Notes: generated from the letters alone by a model not told the origin. A stretch of 64,000 bases of DNA from Lachnoclostridium phytofermentans ISDg (GCF_000018685.1 NC_010001.1:3364001-3428000), one strand, 5' to 3'; positions 8,248 to 17,313 are shown, counted from the first letter of the stretch. Numbers and translations: made by a program.

Positions 8248-9639
8248 TTAGAAAAGTTCCTTCATCAACAAGTTTACTCCCTCTATGATTAATTCTTCTG
8301 AAAGATTGGCAAAACCCATCAAAAATGTTGGATAGGTAGGTTTATAATCCGTTATATAATGTTTGCTTAATGGATATAACTCGATTTCTTTCTTGCGTAC
8401 TTTTTTTAGAATCTCTTCTTCCGTTAATGAAGTATGAAAACTTACCACGATATGAAGGCCAGCGTTCTCACCGGTGATAGTTATGTTATCTTCATATGAT
8501 TTTAACTCGTGAAGCAACAAATCATGCTTCATTTTGTAGCGTTTTCTCATCTTATTAACGTGTCGTTCAAAATATCCACCATTTAAGAATTCACATACAA
8601 TCGCTTGATCTATTCGTGATACTGTGGAAGCATAAAAAGAATACTTATCTTTATAGACCTGATATAGCCTCTGTGGCAGAACCATAAAGCCCATACGAAT
8701 GGCAGGTGCTATTGCACGAGAAAAGGTTCCAAGATAAATCACTCGATCGTTTTCATCGATTCCTTGAAGGGAAGGAATTGGTTTTCCCTTATATCGAAAC
8801 TCCGAATCATGGTCATCTTCAATAATATATCGATTATCCCCCTTTGCTGCCCATTGTAAAAGCTCAAGTCTTCGCTTAATTGGCATAACAGCTCCTAGGG
8901 GATATTGATGAGATGGCGTTACATAAACAACCGTAGCATCCGTATTCATTAATTCTTCAATACTAATGCCATCTGTATTCACGGTAATTGGTTGAATCGG
9001 GTAAGGTACTCCCTGAAATATACGATAAGCTCTTTTATAAACTGGATTCTCCATTGCAATGATTTGATCATTGCCAAAAATCTGAGATAATAAAACAAGT
9101 AGATAGTCTGCACCTGCTCCAACAATAACTTGGGATGCCTCCACTTTCACACCACGAGAACTATGAAGATATGCTACAATAGCCTCTCTAAGTGAATGAT
9201 CACCTTGGTTCTCTCCAAGAAGAAATAAGGATTGGTTCATATCGTTCATACACTGGTTACTAAGCTTTCTCCAAGTATGAAATGGAAATTCTGAGAGGTC
9301 TACTGCAAATGGAGAAAAATCATATCGTAATCGTTTTACTTTCTCGACTTTTTCTTTACCAAGAGCTTTTTTTCTTTCAGTAATCTGAATTAAATCTGCG
9401 ATTCCTTGAACATAATATCCGCTCTTTGGTATCGATTCAATATACCCTTCGGAGATTAACTGCTGATAGGCAAGCTCCACTGTGCTTCTACTTATTTGCA
9501 GACTTTGCGCTAAATTACGCGAAGACGGCAATTTCGTAGCCACAGGTAGCTTGCCTGTTTTTATTTCTTTCTTTATAAATTCATAAATCTGTTCATATAA
9601 GGGTACTTTATTCCCTAGATTGAGTGGTATTATCAGCAT
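8248..9639 (-). CDS. MocR-type transcription regulator (GntR HTH fused to aminotransferase-like domain)
   Basis: About 463 residues. The N-terminus is a winged helix of the GntR family (PLYEQIYEFIKKEIKTGKLPVATKLPSSRNLAQSLQISRSTVELAYQQLISEGYI). From residue 110 on it is a fold-type I aminotransferase domain with the PLP region IIEDDHDSEFRYKGKPIPSLQGID and the Schiff-base lysine expected in LGTFSRAIAPAIRMGF, where an A replaces the usual K (typically S-K-x-x-x-P). The target, often vitamin B6 or amino-acid genes, is unknown. I start it at MLIIPLNL because CGAGG lies five bases upstream; it overlaps the end of ribF by 32 bp. The apparent lack of the catalytic Lys is worth checking by alignment. 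Confidence 0.9.
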   Translation of the reverse strand: MLIIPLNLGNKVPLYEQIYEFIKKEIKTGKLPVATKLPSSRNLAQSLQISRSTVELAYQQLISEGYIESIPKSGYYVQGIADLIQITERKKALGKEKVEKVKRLRYDFSPFAVDLSEFPFHTWRKLSNQCMNDMNQSLFLLGENQGDHSLREAIVAYLHSSRGVKVEASQVIVGAGADYLLVLLSQIFGNDQIIAMENPVYKRAYRIFQGVPYPIQPITVNTDGISIEELMNTDATVVYVTPSHQYPLGAVMPIKRRLELLQWAAKGDNRYIIEDDHDSEFRYKGKPIPSLQGIDENDRVIYLGTFSRAIAPAIRMGFMVLPQRLYQVYKDKYSFYASTVSRIDQAIVCEFLNGGYFERHVNKMRKRYKMKHDLLLHELKSYEDNITITGENAGLHIVVSFHTSLTEEEILKKVRKKEIELYPLSKHYITDYKPTYPTFLMGFANLSEELIIEGVNLLMKELF

Positions 9640-10561
9640 AACAACCTCGAGCAAAAAATTCTTTTACATTCTGAATATCCAACTGTACTCTTTGCTTAAG
9701 CTCCTCTATTGAGGTAAATTTCGTTTCCGGTCGTTCATAACGGTAAAGTTCCACTTCGATTATCTTACCATAGAGGTCTCCAGTAAAACCAAAGATATGT
9801 GTTTCGACGCCAAGCTTTTGCCCTGCACCGACGGTCGGTTTATATCCTATATTGGTCACACCGTAATAAGTATTCTCTTGGAATTTTATAATAGATGCAT
9901 AAACACCATTTGGTGGAAGTAACTTATGCTCCGCTGGCAGTAAATTTACTGTTGGAACGCCAATAGTTCTACCAATTTTGTTTCCTGTAACTACAGTTCC
10001 CATAATGGTATATGGGTGACCCAACATTTCATTCACTGATTCCATCTGCCCATTTTTTAGCTCTTCTCGTATTCTGGTACTACTAATCACATTATCATGA
10101 TAAGTTAATTTTTCACAGATCACAAGTTCGTATCCATACATAATAGAATACTTCTTAAGTAATGCTGCATCGCCTTTTCGTTTTCTACCAAATCGATAAT
10201 CCGCACCAATTACAATCGCTTTTGCATCTAGTTTACCAATCAGAACTTCTTTAATAAAATCCTCTGGTTCCATGGAAGCAGTTTCTTCTGTAAATGGATA
10301 AGAAATTAATACTTTCGGTCCCAACCTTGAGAGCAGTTCTTTTTTTTCTTCTTCTGTATAGATTAAATCAATCTCTTTTTCAGAAAATAGATTACCTGGG
10401 TGATAATCGAATGTAAACATCACAGAGGTTAATCCTTGCTGCTCAAATTTCGCTAGTTCAGAAAGCAATAATTGATGTCCACGATGCAAACCATCAAATT
10501 TGCCAAGCGTGACACACGTATTATGATATTTAAAATCTGTACTTCCATAGATGTATTCCAT
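9608..10561 (-). CDS. ribF: Bifunctional riboflavin kinase / FAD synthetase
   Basis: 317 residues. The N-terminal FMN adenylyltransferase domain shows TLGKFDGLHRGHQLLL (a nucleotidyltransferase G-x-H-x-G-H motif) and SSTRIREELKNGQ. The C-terminal riboflavin kinase domain shows GNKIGRTIGVPTVNL, PPNGVYASII and the ETHIFGFTGDLYGKIIEVELYRYERPETKFTSIEELKQRVQLDI segment. It makes FMN and FAD from riboflavin in the cytoplasm. The position after truB is the conserved Firmicute arrangement. GGGAG lies nine bases before the ATG. Confidence 0.96.
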   Translation of the reverse strand: MEYIYGSTDFKYHNTCVTLGKFDGLHRGHQLLLSELAKFEQQGLTSVMFTFDYHPGNLFSEKEIDLIYTEEEKKELLSRLGPKVLISYPFTEETASMEPEDFIKEVLIGKLDAKAIVIGADYRFGRKRKGDAALLKKYSIMYGYELVICEKLTYHDNVISSTRIREELKNGQMESVNEMLGHPYTIMGTVVTGNKIGRTIGVPTVNLLPAEHKLLPPNGVYASIIKFQENTYYGVTNIGYKPTVGAGQKLGVETHIFGFTGDLYGKIIEVELYRYERPETKFTSIEELKQRVQLDIQNVKEFFARGCYADNTTQSRE

Positions 10562-10586
10562 GTTATTTTGCTCCCAACTATATATA

Positions 10587-10676
10587 TTGAACTTTAGTTT
10601 TCTGCTATTTTAAAGTGTAGAATGTTTGCGTATATGGCATTTTCACACTTGAAATAGTATAGAAAACTTAGTTCAA
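10587..10676. repeat. Long imperfect inverted repeat between truB and ribF
   Basis: TTGAACT.TAGTTTTCT.CTATTT at 10587 onward pairs with AAATAG.AT.AGAAAACT.AGTTCAA ending at 10676, with AGAATG/CATTTT nearer the centre. The whole 90 bases fold on themselves. There is no terminal T-run, so it is probably an intercistronic palindromic unit rather than a terminator. Confidence 0.65.
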
Positions 10677-10688
10677 CTTATATAACAA

Positions 10689-11612
10689 CTATAAAAACAT
10701 TTTTACCGGTTGATAGCAATTCTTCTTTTCATCGTATTCATAAATACCGGTAAAGACATCTTCGCTGTCATAAACCCGAATTTTATCTATATTAATTTGA
10801 TCACTAACTTTTTCCCAAGTAAAATTATCTTCCACTAGCTGATTTCCATTGTATAAAAATTTACAAGATTCCTTTTTTACTACAACTTTTGGCATAGATA
10901 AAAATAACTTATCAACTGGCATAAGTACCTGTTCTAGTGTTTGGTTTTTTACACATTCTTCAATTTCAGCAAGTCTTAAAGTATTTTCAAGCGTAAAAAT
11001 ACTTACCTGGGTTCGAATTAGTGATTTCATGCATCCACCACATTGAAGTGCTTCTCCAATATCTCTACATAAAGATCGAATATAGGTTCCTTTAGAACAA
11101 GAAACTCTCATTCTTACTTCATGTACGATTTCTGGTTGTTCTTCTAATGGAGTTACTCCAAGGATGTCAATTGCATGTATTGTAACAGTTCTTGGCTTTC
11201 TCTCAATTACCTTACCCTGACGAGCAAGCTCATATAATTTCTGACCATTGACCTTTATTGCAGAATACATTGGTGGTATCTGGTCATACGTTCTGGTGAA
11301 CTGCTCTACCACTTCTAAAACCCTGTCATACGTTGCTGTAACTAGACGCCTCTCAAGAACTTCACCAGTCATATCTTCCGTATCTGTTATAATTCCTAGG
11401 GTTAAAACCGCTTCATAAACTTTATCCTTGTCTGTTAACAAATCACAAAGTTTTGTTGCGTTTCCTACGCATACAGGAAGTACCCCTTCTGCATCCGGAT
11501 CCAGTGTACCAGTATGGCCAATTTTCTTTTGTTTTAATATACCTCTAAGTTTTGCACAAACATCAAAGGAAGTAAAACCTTTTTCCTTATATACATTTAT
11601 GATACCGTTCAT
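10689..11612 (-). CDS. truB: tRNA pseudouridine-55 synthase
   Basis: 307 residues. The catalytic region reads KKIGHTGTLDPDAEGVLPVCVGNATKL (catalytic Asp in GTLDP), followed by YEAVLTLGIITDTEDMTGEV, YDQIPPMYSAIKVNGQKLYELARQG and RVSCSKGTYIRSLCRDIGEAL. It converts U55 of the tRNA T-loop to pseudouridine. The start codon ATG at 11610-11612 begins MNGIINVYKEKGFTS. It sits in the classic translation-factor run, downstream of nrnA. Confidence 0.97.
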   Translation of the reverse strand: MNGIINVYKEKGFTSFDVCAKLRGILKQKKIGHTGTLDPDAEGVLPVCVGNATKLCDLLTDKDKVYEAVLTLGIITDTEDMTGEVLERRLVTATYDRVLEVVEQFTRTYDQIPPMYSAIKVNGQKLYELARQGKVIERKPRTVTIHAIDILGVTPLEEQPEIVHEVRMRVSCSKGTYIRSLCRDIGEALQCGGCMKSLIRTQVSIFTLENTLRLAEIEECVKNQTLEQVLMPVDKLFLSMPKVVVKKESCKFLYNGNQLVEDNFTWEKVSDQINIDKIRVYDSEDVFTGIYEYDEKKNCYQPVKMFL

Positions 11613-11660
11613 ACTATCCCCATTCTAACTTCATACTGCTAAGGTTTTCGTAGTACATCC

Positions 11661-11693
11661 GTGTTAAAGAAAATTTATAATTTTCTTTAACAC
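11661..11693. repeat. Perfect inverted repeat over the nrnA stop codon
   Basis: GTGTTAAAGAAAATT, three-base loop, AATTTTCTTTAACAC: a 15-bp perfect stem that includes the nrnA stop codon (11687-11689). It may protect or punctuate the transcript between nrnA and truB. Confidence 0.7.
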
Positions 11694-12661
11694 TTTTCTG
11701 CATTTTTCAACTGATGTTCTATTCCTATCGTAAGATTATTTATTACATCATGTAACGATCCCTTCATACTGCAACCAGCAGCCAAAATATGACCACCGCC
11801 GCCGAAGAAAACAGCAATCTTACTTACATCAACGATTCCATTGGAACGCATACTAACTTTATATTCCTGTACATCGTCTTCACGAAGGAATATCGCCACC
11901 TCAACTCCTTTTGTAATACGAAGCTGGTCAATGACACCATCAAGATCCGATGGTACAACATTGTAAAAATTCTGAGCACGCTTACTGATACTAGAGACAA
12001 TAATTTTTCCATCCAATAATAAGATACTTTCTAATAAACAGCGTCCTAATACTTGATTTTGAACAAATGTCTTTTGATAAAAAGTTTCATCTATTATTTT
12101 ATTCGGAGTTGCCCCCAATGTAATTAACTTTCCAGCTATCGCCATCGTTTTTTCTGTTGTGTTAGAATGCTTAAATACGCCTGTATCGTGAACAATGCCA
12201 AGATATAAAGCTTCTGCTGTCGCCTTACTAATCTTATCTACATCGAATAAGTCATACAAAACTTCACAAGTAGAGCTAGAATCTGAAACCATCAATGTAA
12301 CACTAGCAAAACCGGTGTTACTAATATGGTGGTCAATATTTACAGTTTTTTTCGCCTGCATTGCATAATATTGGGCTGCTCCTAAACGGTCTAAGCTGCC
12401 ACAATCCAATGCAAAAAACAAATCGTAAGGTTCCTCGTCCTTGTAATCTGATTGTATGCAATTCGAGGAAGTTAAGAAACGGAAGGGCTCTGCAATTGGC
12501 TCTAAGTGAAGATCAATGGTCTTAGTTCTATCGGCATTATAGTTTTCTTGTAAATAATTATACAAAGCCAAACAAGAACTTGTGCAATCCCCATCCGGGC
12601 GAACATGACCTGTAATTCCAATTCTATTTGCTTTTCGAATGTCTTCCTCAAAACGTTTCAT
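11687..12661 (-). CDS. nrnA: DHH-family phosphoesterase, NrnA-like oligoribonuclease / pAp phosphatase
   Basis: 324 residues with the DHH metal motifs in order: GHVRPDGDCTSS (residues ~19-30), LFFALDCGSLDRLG (~105), NIDHHISNTGFA (~130, the DHH itself) and GIVHDTGVFKHSN. It ends with the DHHA1 substrate domain GGGGHILAAGCSMKG. NrnA degrades 2-5-nt RNAs and 3'-phosphoadenosine 5'-phosphate in the cytoplasm. It sits 11 bp after rbfA, and its AAGGAGG site lies around the rbfA stop codon, indicating a shared transcript. Confidence 0.93.
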   Translation of the reverse strand: MKRFEEDIRKANRIGITGHVRPDGDCTSSCLALYNYLQENYNADRTKTIDLHLEPIAEPFRFLTSSNCIQSDYKDEEPYDLFFALDCGSLDRLGAAQYYAMQAKKTVNIDHHISNTGFASVTLMVSDSSSTCEVLYDLFDVDKISKATAEALYLGIVHDTGVFKHSNTTEKTMAIAGKLITLGATPNKIIDETFYQKTFVQNQVLGRCLLESILLLDGKIIVSSISKRAQNFYNVVPSDLDGVIDQLRITKGVEVAIFLREDDVQEYKVSMRSNGIVDVSKIAVFFGGGGHILAAGCSMKGSLHDVINNLTIGIEHQLKNAEKC

Positions 12662-12672
12662 GAAAAGCCTCC

Positions 12673-13083
12673 TTACTGCTCATCCTCATGCCCTTTATCA
12701 TCTGATTCCTCTTCGTCTGACGCTTTGTGATTACCAGCATTTACTTCATTAATTAATTTTGACATGGAAACGCCATACTCAATGGATTGATCCACAACAA
12801 AGAGAAGTTCAGGTGTATTTCTTAAATTAATACCACGAGCAAGCTGTCCGCGTAAAAACGGAGCAGCGCTTTTTAGCCCTGCAAGTGTATTCTTTTGAGA
12901 TAGTTCATCTCCTAAGACACTGATATACACCTTTGCAGTTTTTAAGTCTGGTGCAACTTCCACTGCAACGATACTTGTCATCGGATTAATTCTAGGGTCC
13001 TTAAGTTCTCTTGATATAAGCATACTAAGTTCCTTTTGAACTTCTTGATTTATTCTGGTATTCTTAATACTGTTTTTTCTCAT
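12673..13083 (-). CDS. rbfA: Ribosome-binding factor A
   Basis: 136 residues. The KH-like core is present: RINQEVQKELSMLISRELKDPRIN, followed by VAPDLKTAKVYISVLGDE and LRGQLARGINLRNTPELLFVVDQSIEYGVSMSKLI. RbfA helps mature the 30S subunit. The C-terminal 20 residues are a Glu/Asp/Lys-rich tail. GAGGGTGTTTT precedes the ATG. The upstream 150 bp contain an inverted repeat and a relative of the dispersed leader element. Confidence 0.96.
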   Translation of the reverse strand: MRKNSIKNTRINQEVQKELSMLISRELKDPRINPMTSIVAVEVAPDLKTAKVYISVLGDELSQKNTLAGLKSAAPFLRGQLARGINLRNTPELLFVVDQSIEYGVSMSKLINEVNAGNHKASDEEESDDKGHEDEQ

Positions 13084-13110
13084 AAAACACCCTCATTCTT
13101 TCACCAACCC

Positions 13111-13210
13111 GTAAATTTGGGCAGTAACACAATATTTACAAATTTTCACACTAGTTATTTTAAAGTCAGGTTACTTCCTGATTTAAAATGCAAGCTAGTG
13201 TGAAAATTTG
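13111..13210 (-). repeat. 72-bp inverted repeat plus diverged leader element before rbfA
   Basis: CAAATTTTCACACTAG (13139-13154) and CTAGTGTGAAAATTTG (13195-13210) are perfect inverted ends. Inside them TTTTAAAGTCAGG pairs with CCTGATTTAAAA, so nearly all 72 bases form one hairpin. Directly downstream on the minus strand, ATATTGTGTTACTGCCCAAA resembles the element found before coaE, polA and hisD. No T-run follows, so read-through from infB is likely. Confidence 0.65.
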
Positions 13211-13232
13211 AAAGTTGTTTTCTTTTAATCTA

Positions 13233-16200
13233 TTATCTTGGTACCTCTACCATCATATATAACTCAACTAAGTCATACTCCTGAATGTCATTGAATTTTT
13301 CAAATACAAGACCACATTCGTATCCTGTATTTACTTCCTTCACGTCATCCTTGAATCTCTTTAAGGAAGCCAATGCACCCTCAAAGATTTGAGTTCCTTC
13401 TCTTGTGATACGTGCAGAACAACCTCTGACAATCTTACCATCTAATACATAAGAACCTGCAATTGTACCAAGTCCAGAAGCCTTGAATACCTGACGAACT
13501 TCTGCATGACCCATTACCTTTTCTTCAAATGTTGGGTCTAACATACCCTTCATTGCTGCTTCTACATCTTCTATCGCGCTGTAAATAACACGATATAATC
13601 TTAAGTCAACCTTTTCACGCTCTGCTATTTCACGAGCCATATTATCAGGACGAACATTAAATCCAATAATAATTGCATTAGAAGTACTTGCTAACATAAC
13701 GTCTGATTCATTAATAGCACCAACGCCACCATGAATAATACGAACTGCAACTTCTTCATTACTAAGCTTAACCAAACTCTGTTTTACAGCTTCTACAGAA
13801 CCTTGAACATCTGCTTTTACGATTAAGTTTAATTCTTTAATGTTACCAGCCTGAATCTGTGAGAAGAGACCGTCTAATGATAACTTTGCCTTAGTATCTG
13901 CAAGAAGACGTTCTTTACCCTGTGAAATAAAGGCATCTGCAATATTACGTGCTTCTTTTTCATTTTCTGTAGCCATAAAGATTTCACCGGCATTTGGAAC
14001 TGCGTTAAGACCAAGGATTTCAACAGGAGTAGATGGAGTAGCTTCCTTTACTCTTCTTCCCTTATCATCCATCATCGCACGTACTTTACCATAAGTAGAA
14101 CCAATAACAATATTATCTCCTACATGAAGTGTTCCCTTTTGTACTAGAATAGTAGCAACGGTACCTCTTCCCTTATCTAGCTCAGCTTCTATTACGATAC
14201 CTCTAGCCATACGGTCTGGATTCGCTTTTAGCTCTCCCATTTCAGCAGTTAAGATAATCATCTCTAGTAATTGATCAATACCTTCTTTGGTATGTGCAGA
14301 AACTGGAACAAAGATGGTATCACCACCCCAATCTTCCGCTATTAACTCATGCTCAGTAAGCTCTTGTTTTACTCTTTCAATATTTGCACTTGGCTTATCA
14401 ATCTTGTTGATAGCAACAATGATTTGAACACCTGCTGCCTTTGCATGGCTGATAGCCTCAACTGTCTGTGGCATAACACCGTCGTCTGCTGCAACTACTA
14501 AAATAGCGATATCTGTGGATTTTGCACCACGCATTCTCATAGAAGTAAATGCTTCATGTCCTGGTGTATCAAGGAACGTAATCTTCTCTCCATTTACCTC
14601 AACGGTATATGCACCGATATGCTGTGTAATTCCACCTGCCTCACGAGAAGTTACATTAGCCTCACGGATAGCATCAAGAAGAGAGGTTTTACCATGGTCA
14701 ACGTGACCCATAACGCAGACTACAGGAGGGCGTTTTACCATGAGGTTTTCATCTTCATCGTCTTCTTTTAATAACTCTTCTACCTTATTTACAAGAACTT
14801 CTTTTTCTGCAATAATTTCATAGCCTAAAGCAATTTCTTCCGCTTCTTCAAAGGTAATTTCTGAATTAATAGAAACCATCTTACCAGCAAGGAATAACTT
14901 CTTAACTACCACAGATGGCACAACTTTCATCTTATCTGCCAATTCTTTGATTGTTAGAACTTCTGGAATTATAACTGTCTTAATTTCGTCTTGTTTTTCT
15001 AGAGATTGCTGTGGTTTAGGCATAATAAAGGCACCCTTACGATTTGGGTCTTTTTTACCTTTTGCTGACTTAATATTACCATCCTCAACATTATTACGCC
15101 CACGATCACGGTTACGATCACGATCACGACTCTTGTCGTTAAATGCTGCTGCTCTTTGTTCTTTCGTTAATTCATTAGCAAGGTCGGATTTGATACTTGA
15201 CTTCTCACCACTTTTTGGGTCGGTACGTTTTTTATCAAAGGATCTTGTGTATCCTGAATCCTTATCCTTGTCAAAATCCTTATTGAATCCGCCAAAAGAT
15301 CCCTGTCCTTGGCTTCTACCAGCATATCCACCTTGACCTTGCGGTCTTCCGCCGTAGCTTCCTTGGCCTTGCGGTCTTCCGCCGTAGCCACCCTGGCCCT
15401 GTGGTCTTCTGTCTCCAAAGTTTCCTTGACCCTGTGGTCTATCGCCGTAGCTTCCCTGACCTTGTGGTCTTCTATCTCCATAGCTTCCTTGGCCCCCAGG
15501 TCTTCTATCGCCGTAGTTTCCTTGACCCTGTGGTCTATCGCCATAGCTACCCTGACCTTGTGGTCTTCTGTCACCGTAGCTTCCTTGACCCTGTGGTCTA
15601 TCGCCATAGCTTCCCTGACCTTGTGGTCTTCTATCTCCGTAGCTTCCTTGACCCTGTGGTCTTCTGTCACCGTAGCTTCCTTGACCCTGTGGTCTATCGC
15701 CATAGCTTCCTTGACCCTGTGGTCTATCGCCATAGCTTCCCTGACCTTGTGGTCTTCTATCTCCGTAGCTTCCTTGACCCTGTGGTCTTCTGTCACCGTA
15801 GTTTCCTTGACCTTGTGGTCTATCACCACTATTTGGTCTTCTATCTCCGTAGCTACCTTGGCCCTGTGGTCTTCTATCTCCGTAGTTTCCTTGACCTTGT
15901 GGTCTGTCACCATTGTATGGTCTTCTATCTCCTGAATTTTGACCTTGTGGTCTTCTATCTCCGTAGTTTCCTTGACCTTGTGGTCTGTCACCATTGTACG
16001 GTCTTCTATCTCCTGAATTTTGACCTTGTGGTCTATCACCATTGTATGGTCTTCTATCTCCTGAATTCTGACCTTGTGGTCTGTCACCATTGTATGGTCT
16101 TCTATCTCCTGAATTCTGACCTTGTGGTCTTCTATCTCCATAGCTTCCCTGACCCTGTGGTCTTCTATCTCCAGAATTTGTTGAAGTCTGTGGTCCTTCT

Positions 16201-16628
16201 CCGTTGTTTCCTTGTGGTCTTCTATCTGTATGTTGGTACTTTCTATCACCAACGGATTGTATGTTATCTTCACTCTCGGTGCTTCCAGTTGTTACATTTT
16301 GTTCACTCATATTTTTTCTCTCTCCCTGCGCTGTCATTGGTCGTTGTTTGTGCACCACTGGCTCTGAAGGAGTCTGATCTGCCTTTGCCGTAACGCTGTT
16401 ATTTTTTTCTGGTTTTTCCACTCTTGATGCCTTTCCATTATCTATAGATTTTGGCTCATTGCTACTTACTGAACCTTTAAATTTTCCTCGGACCAAATCA
16501 ATTTCTTTTTCTTCAATGTTATTGCGATAACTTTTTACCTCAGATCCTTTTGACTGTAAAAAGTTAACAATCACATTGTTGTCTACTCCTAACTCTTTGG
16601 CTAATTCATGGATTTTCATTTTTGCCAT
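13233..16628 (-). CDS. infB: Translation initiation factor IF-2 with long Arg/Gly/Gln repeat domain
   Basis: 1131 residues, far longer than a typical 700-900. Residues 1-50 are the IF2 N-terminal fold (MKIHELAKELGVDNNVIVNFLQSKG). Residues ~135-442 are near-identical repeats of the type GDRRPQGQGSY, with variants GDRRPYNGDRPQGQNS. A second N-terminal fold follows (LTIKELADKMKVVPSVVVKKLFLAG). The GTPase domain starts near residue 636 with GHVDHGKTSLLD, DTPGHEAFTSMR and NKIDKPSAN, then domains II-IV. It delivers initiator tRNA to the 30S subunit. GGAGG lies nine bases before the ATG. The repeat domain also gives long antisense open frames, which I treat as artefacts of the repeat. Confidence 0.97.
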   Translation of the reverse strand: MAKMKIHELAKELGVDNNVIVNFLQSKGSEVKSYRNNIEEKEIDLVRGKFKGSVSSNEPKSIDNGKASRVEKPEKNNSVTAKADQTPSEPVVHKQRPMTAQGERKNMSEQNVTTGSTESEDNIQSVGDRKYQHTDRRPQGNNGEGPQTSTNSGDRRPQGQGSYGDRRPQGQNSGDRRPYNGDRPQGQNSGDRRPYNGDRPQGQNSGDRRPYNGDRPQGQGNYGDRRPQGQNSGDRRPYNGDRPQGQGNYGDRRPQGQGSYGDRRPNSGDRPQGQGNYGDRRPQGQGSYGDRRPQGQGSYGDRPQGQGSYGDRPQGQGSYGDRRPQGQGSYGDRRPQGQGSYGDRPQGQGSYGDRRPQGQGSYGDRPQGQGNYGDRRPGGQGSYGDRRPQGQGSYGDRPQGQGNFGDRRPQGQGGYGGRPQGQGSYGGRPQGQGGYAGRSQGQGSFGGFNKDFDKDKDSGYTRSFDKKRTDPKSGEKSSIKSDLANELTKEQRAAAFNDKSRDRDRNRDRGRNNVEDGNIKSAKGKKDPNRKGAFIMPKPQQSLEKQDEIKTVIIPEVLTIKELADKMKVVPSVVVKKLFLAGKMVSINSEITFEEAEEIALGYEIIAEKEVLVNKVEELLKEDDEDENLMVKRPPVVCVMGHVDHGKTSLLDAIREANVTSREAGGITQHIGAYTVEVNGEKITFLDTPGHEAFTSMRMRGAKSTDIAILVVAADDGVMPQTVEAISHAKAAGVQIIVAINKIDKPSANIERVKQELTEHELIAEDWGGDTIFVPVSAHTKEGIDQLLEMIILTAEMGELKANPDRMARGIVIEAELDKGRGTVATILVQKGTLHVGDNIVIGSTYGKVRAMMDDKGRRVKEATPSTPVEILGLNAVPNAGEIFMATENEKEARNIADAFISQGKERLLADTKAKLSLDGLFSQIQAGNIKELNLIVKADVQGSVEAVKQSLVKLSNEEVAVRIIHGGVGAINESDVMLASTSNAIIIGFNVRPDNMAREIAEREKVDLRLYRVIYSAIEDVEAAMKGMLDPTFEEKVMGHAEVRQVFKASGLGTIAGSYVLDGKIVRGCSARITREGTQIFEGALASLKRFKDDVKEVNTGYECGLVFEKFNDIQEYDLVELYMMVEVPR
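15300..16230 (-). repeat. Tandem codon repeats encoding the IF-2 low-complexity domain
   Basis: About 930 bp of units around 24-33 bp long, read on the plus strand as TGACCTTGTGGTCTTCTATC with near variants. Neighbouring units differ by single bases (CTGTCACC / CTATCTCC / CTATCGCC). This is the pattern of recent unequal exchange, so copy number should vary between strains. Confidence 0.9.
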
Positions 16629-16671
16629 ATATTACTACCTCCGCTTATAGGTTCTCAACAATACCGCTTCA

Positions 16672-17019
16672 TCATTTCGAACTCTCCTGATTCAAACATT
16701 TTTCTATGCTTCTTGCCATTCCTTGGTCATTAATACTTAAGGATGCGCGAAATTCTTTTCCTATCGCGTGTCCAAGATCAGTCTTTTCACCGAAGATATA
16801 GATCGGTACATCGTAGAAGGTACACATATTGCGAAACATTTTTTTCGTATTCTCAGAAGCATCTTCCGCCACTATGACCACGCACGCCTTCCCCTCTTTT
16901 ACCGACTTTTCGGTAGAAAACTCTCCACTTGCCACATATCCTGCTTTGGTTGCCAATCCTAGTAACGACATAACTCGTTTCTTCGTGGCTGCTGCCTTAA
17001 GCAACATTTCATCATTCAT
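16672..17019 (-). CDS. ylxQ: L7Ae-family K-turn-binding protein YlxQ
   Basis: 115 residues from the ATG at 17017-17019; a GTG four codons earlier (17031) is the alternative. The L7Ae/L30e fold is seen in KKRVMSLLGLATKAGYVASGEFSTEKSVKEGKACVVIVAEDASENTKKMFRN, the pattern of RplGA/YlxQ, which binds kink-turn RNA. It overlaps the stop of ylxR by three bases, so the two are probably translationally coupled. The position between ylxR and infB is the conserved Firmicute order. Confidence 0.88.
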   Translation of the reverse strand: MNDEMLLKAAATKKRVMSLLGLATKAGYVASGEFSTEKSVKEGKACVVIVAEDASENTKKMFRNMCTFYDVPIYIFGEKTDLGHAIGKEFRASLSINDQGMARSIEKCLNQESSK

Positions 17020-17287
17020 CTGCAATCTCACTCAACTCACTTTCCAATTGTTCATATACCTCTTTTGGAATCGCAGTTTTTAAGGATCTCTCAAGCCCTT
17101 TGCTTTTGATGGCTTTTCTAAGACATTCCAATGAGTTGCATATGTATGCGCCTCTACCGTTTTTCTTTCCAGTTGTATCAAGTACAATCGTATCTTCTGG
17201 TGTCTTTAACACCCGAATCATCTCTTTTTTACTTTTCATCTCTCCACAACCGGTACACTTACGTAATGGAATTTTTCTTGTATTCAT
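17012..17287 (-). CDS. ylxR: YlxR-family RNA-binding protein (RnpM)
   Basis: 91 residues. The family core RKIPLRKCTGCGEMKSKKEMIRVLKTPE (CxGC) is followed by GRGAYICNSLECLRKAIKSKGLERSLK. YlxR/RnpM binds RNA and has been linked to RNase P modulation in Bacillus. It lies between nusA and ylxQ and overlaps the latter. Confidence 0.93.
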   Translation of the reverse strand: MNTRKIPLRKCTGCGEMKSKKEMIRVLKTPEDTIVLDTTGKKNGRGAYICNSLECLRKAIKSKGLERSLKTAIPKEVYEQLESELSEIADE

Positions 17288-17313
17288 ATCGTCATCTACC
17301 TCTCAGGGACATT

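Noticed and set aside
15167..16393. Long frames in other phases over the infB repeats (330 and 368 codons)
   Set aside because: Same artefact: homogenised repeats keep all frames open. The sense frame continues into the conserved IF-2 GTPase.
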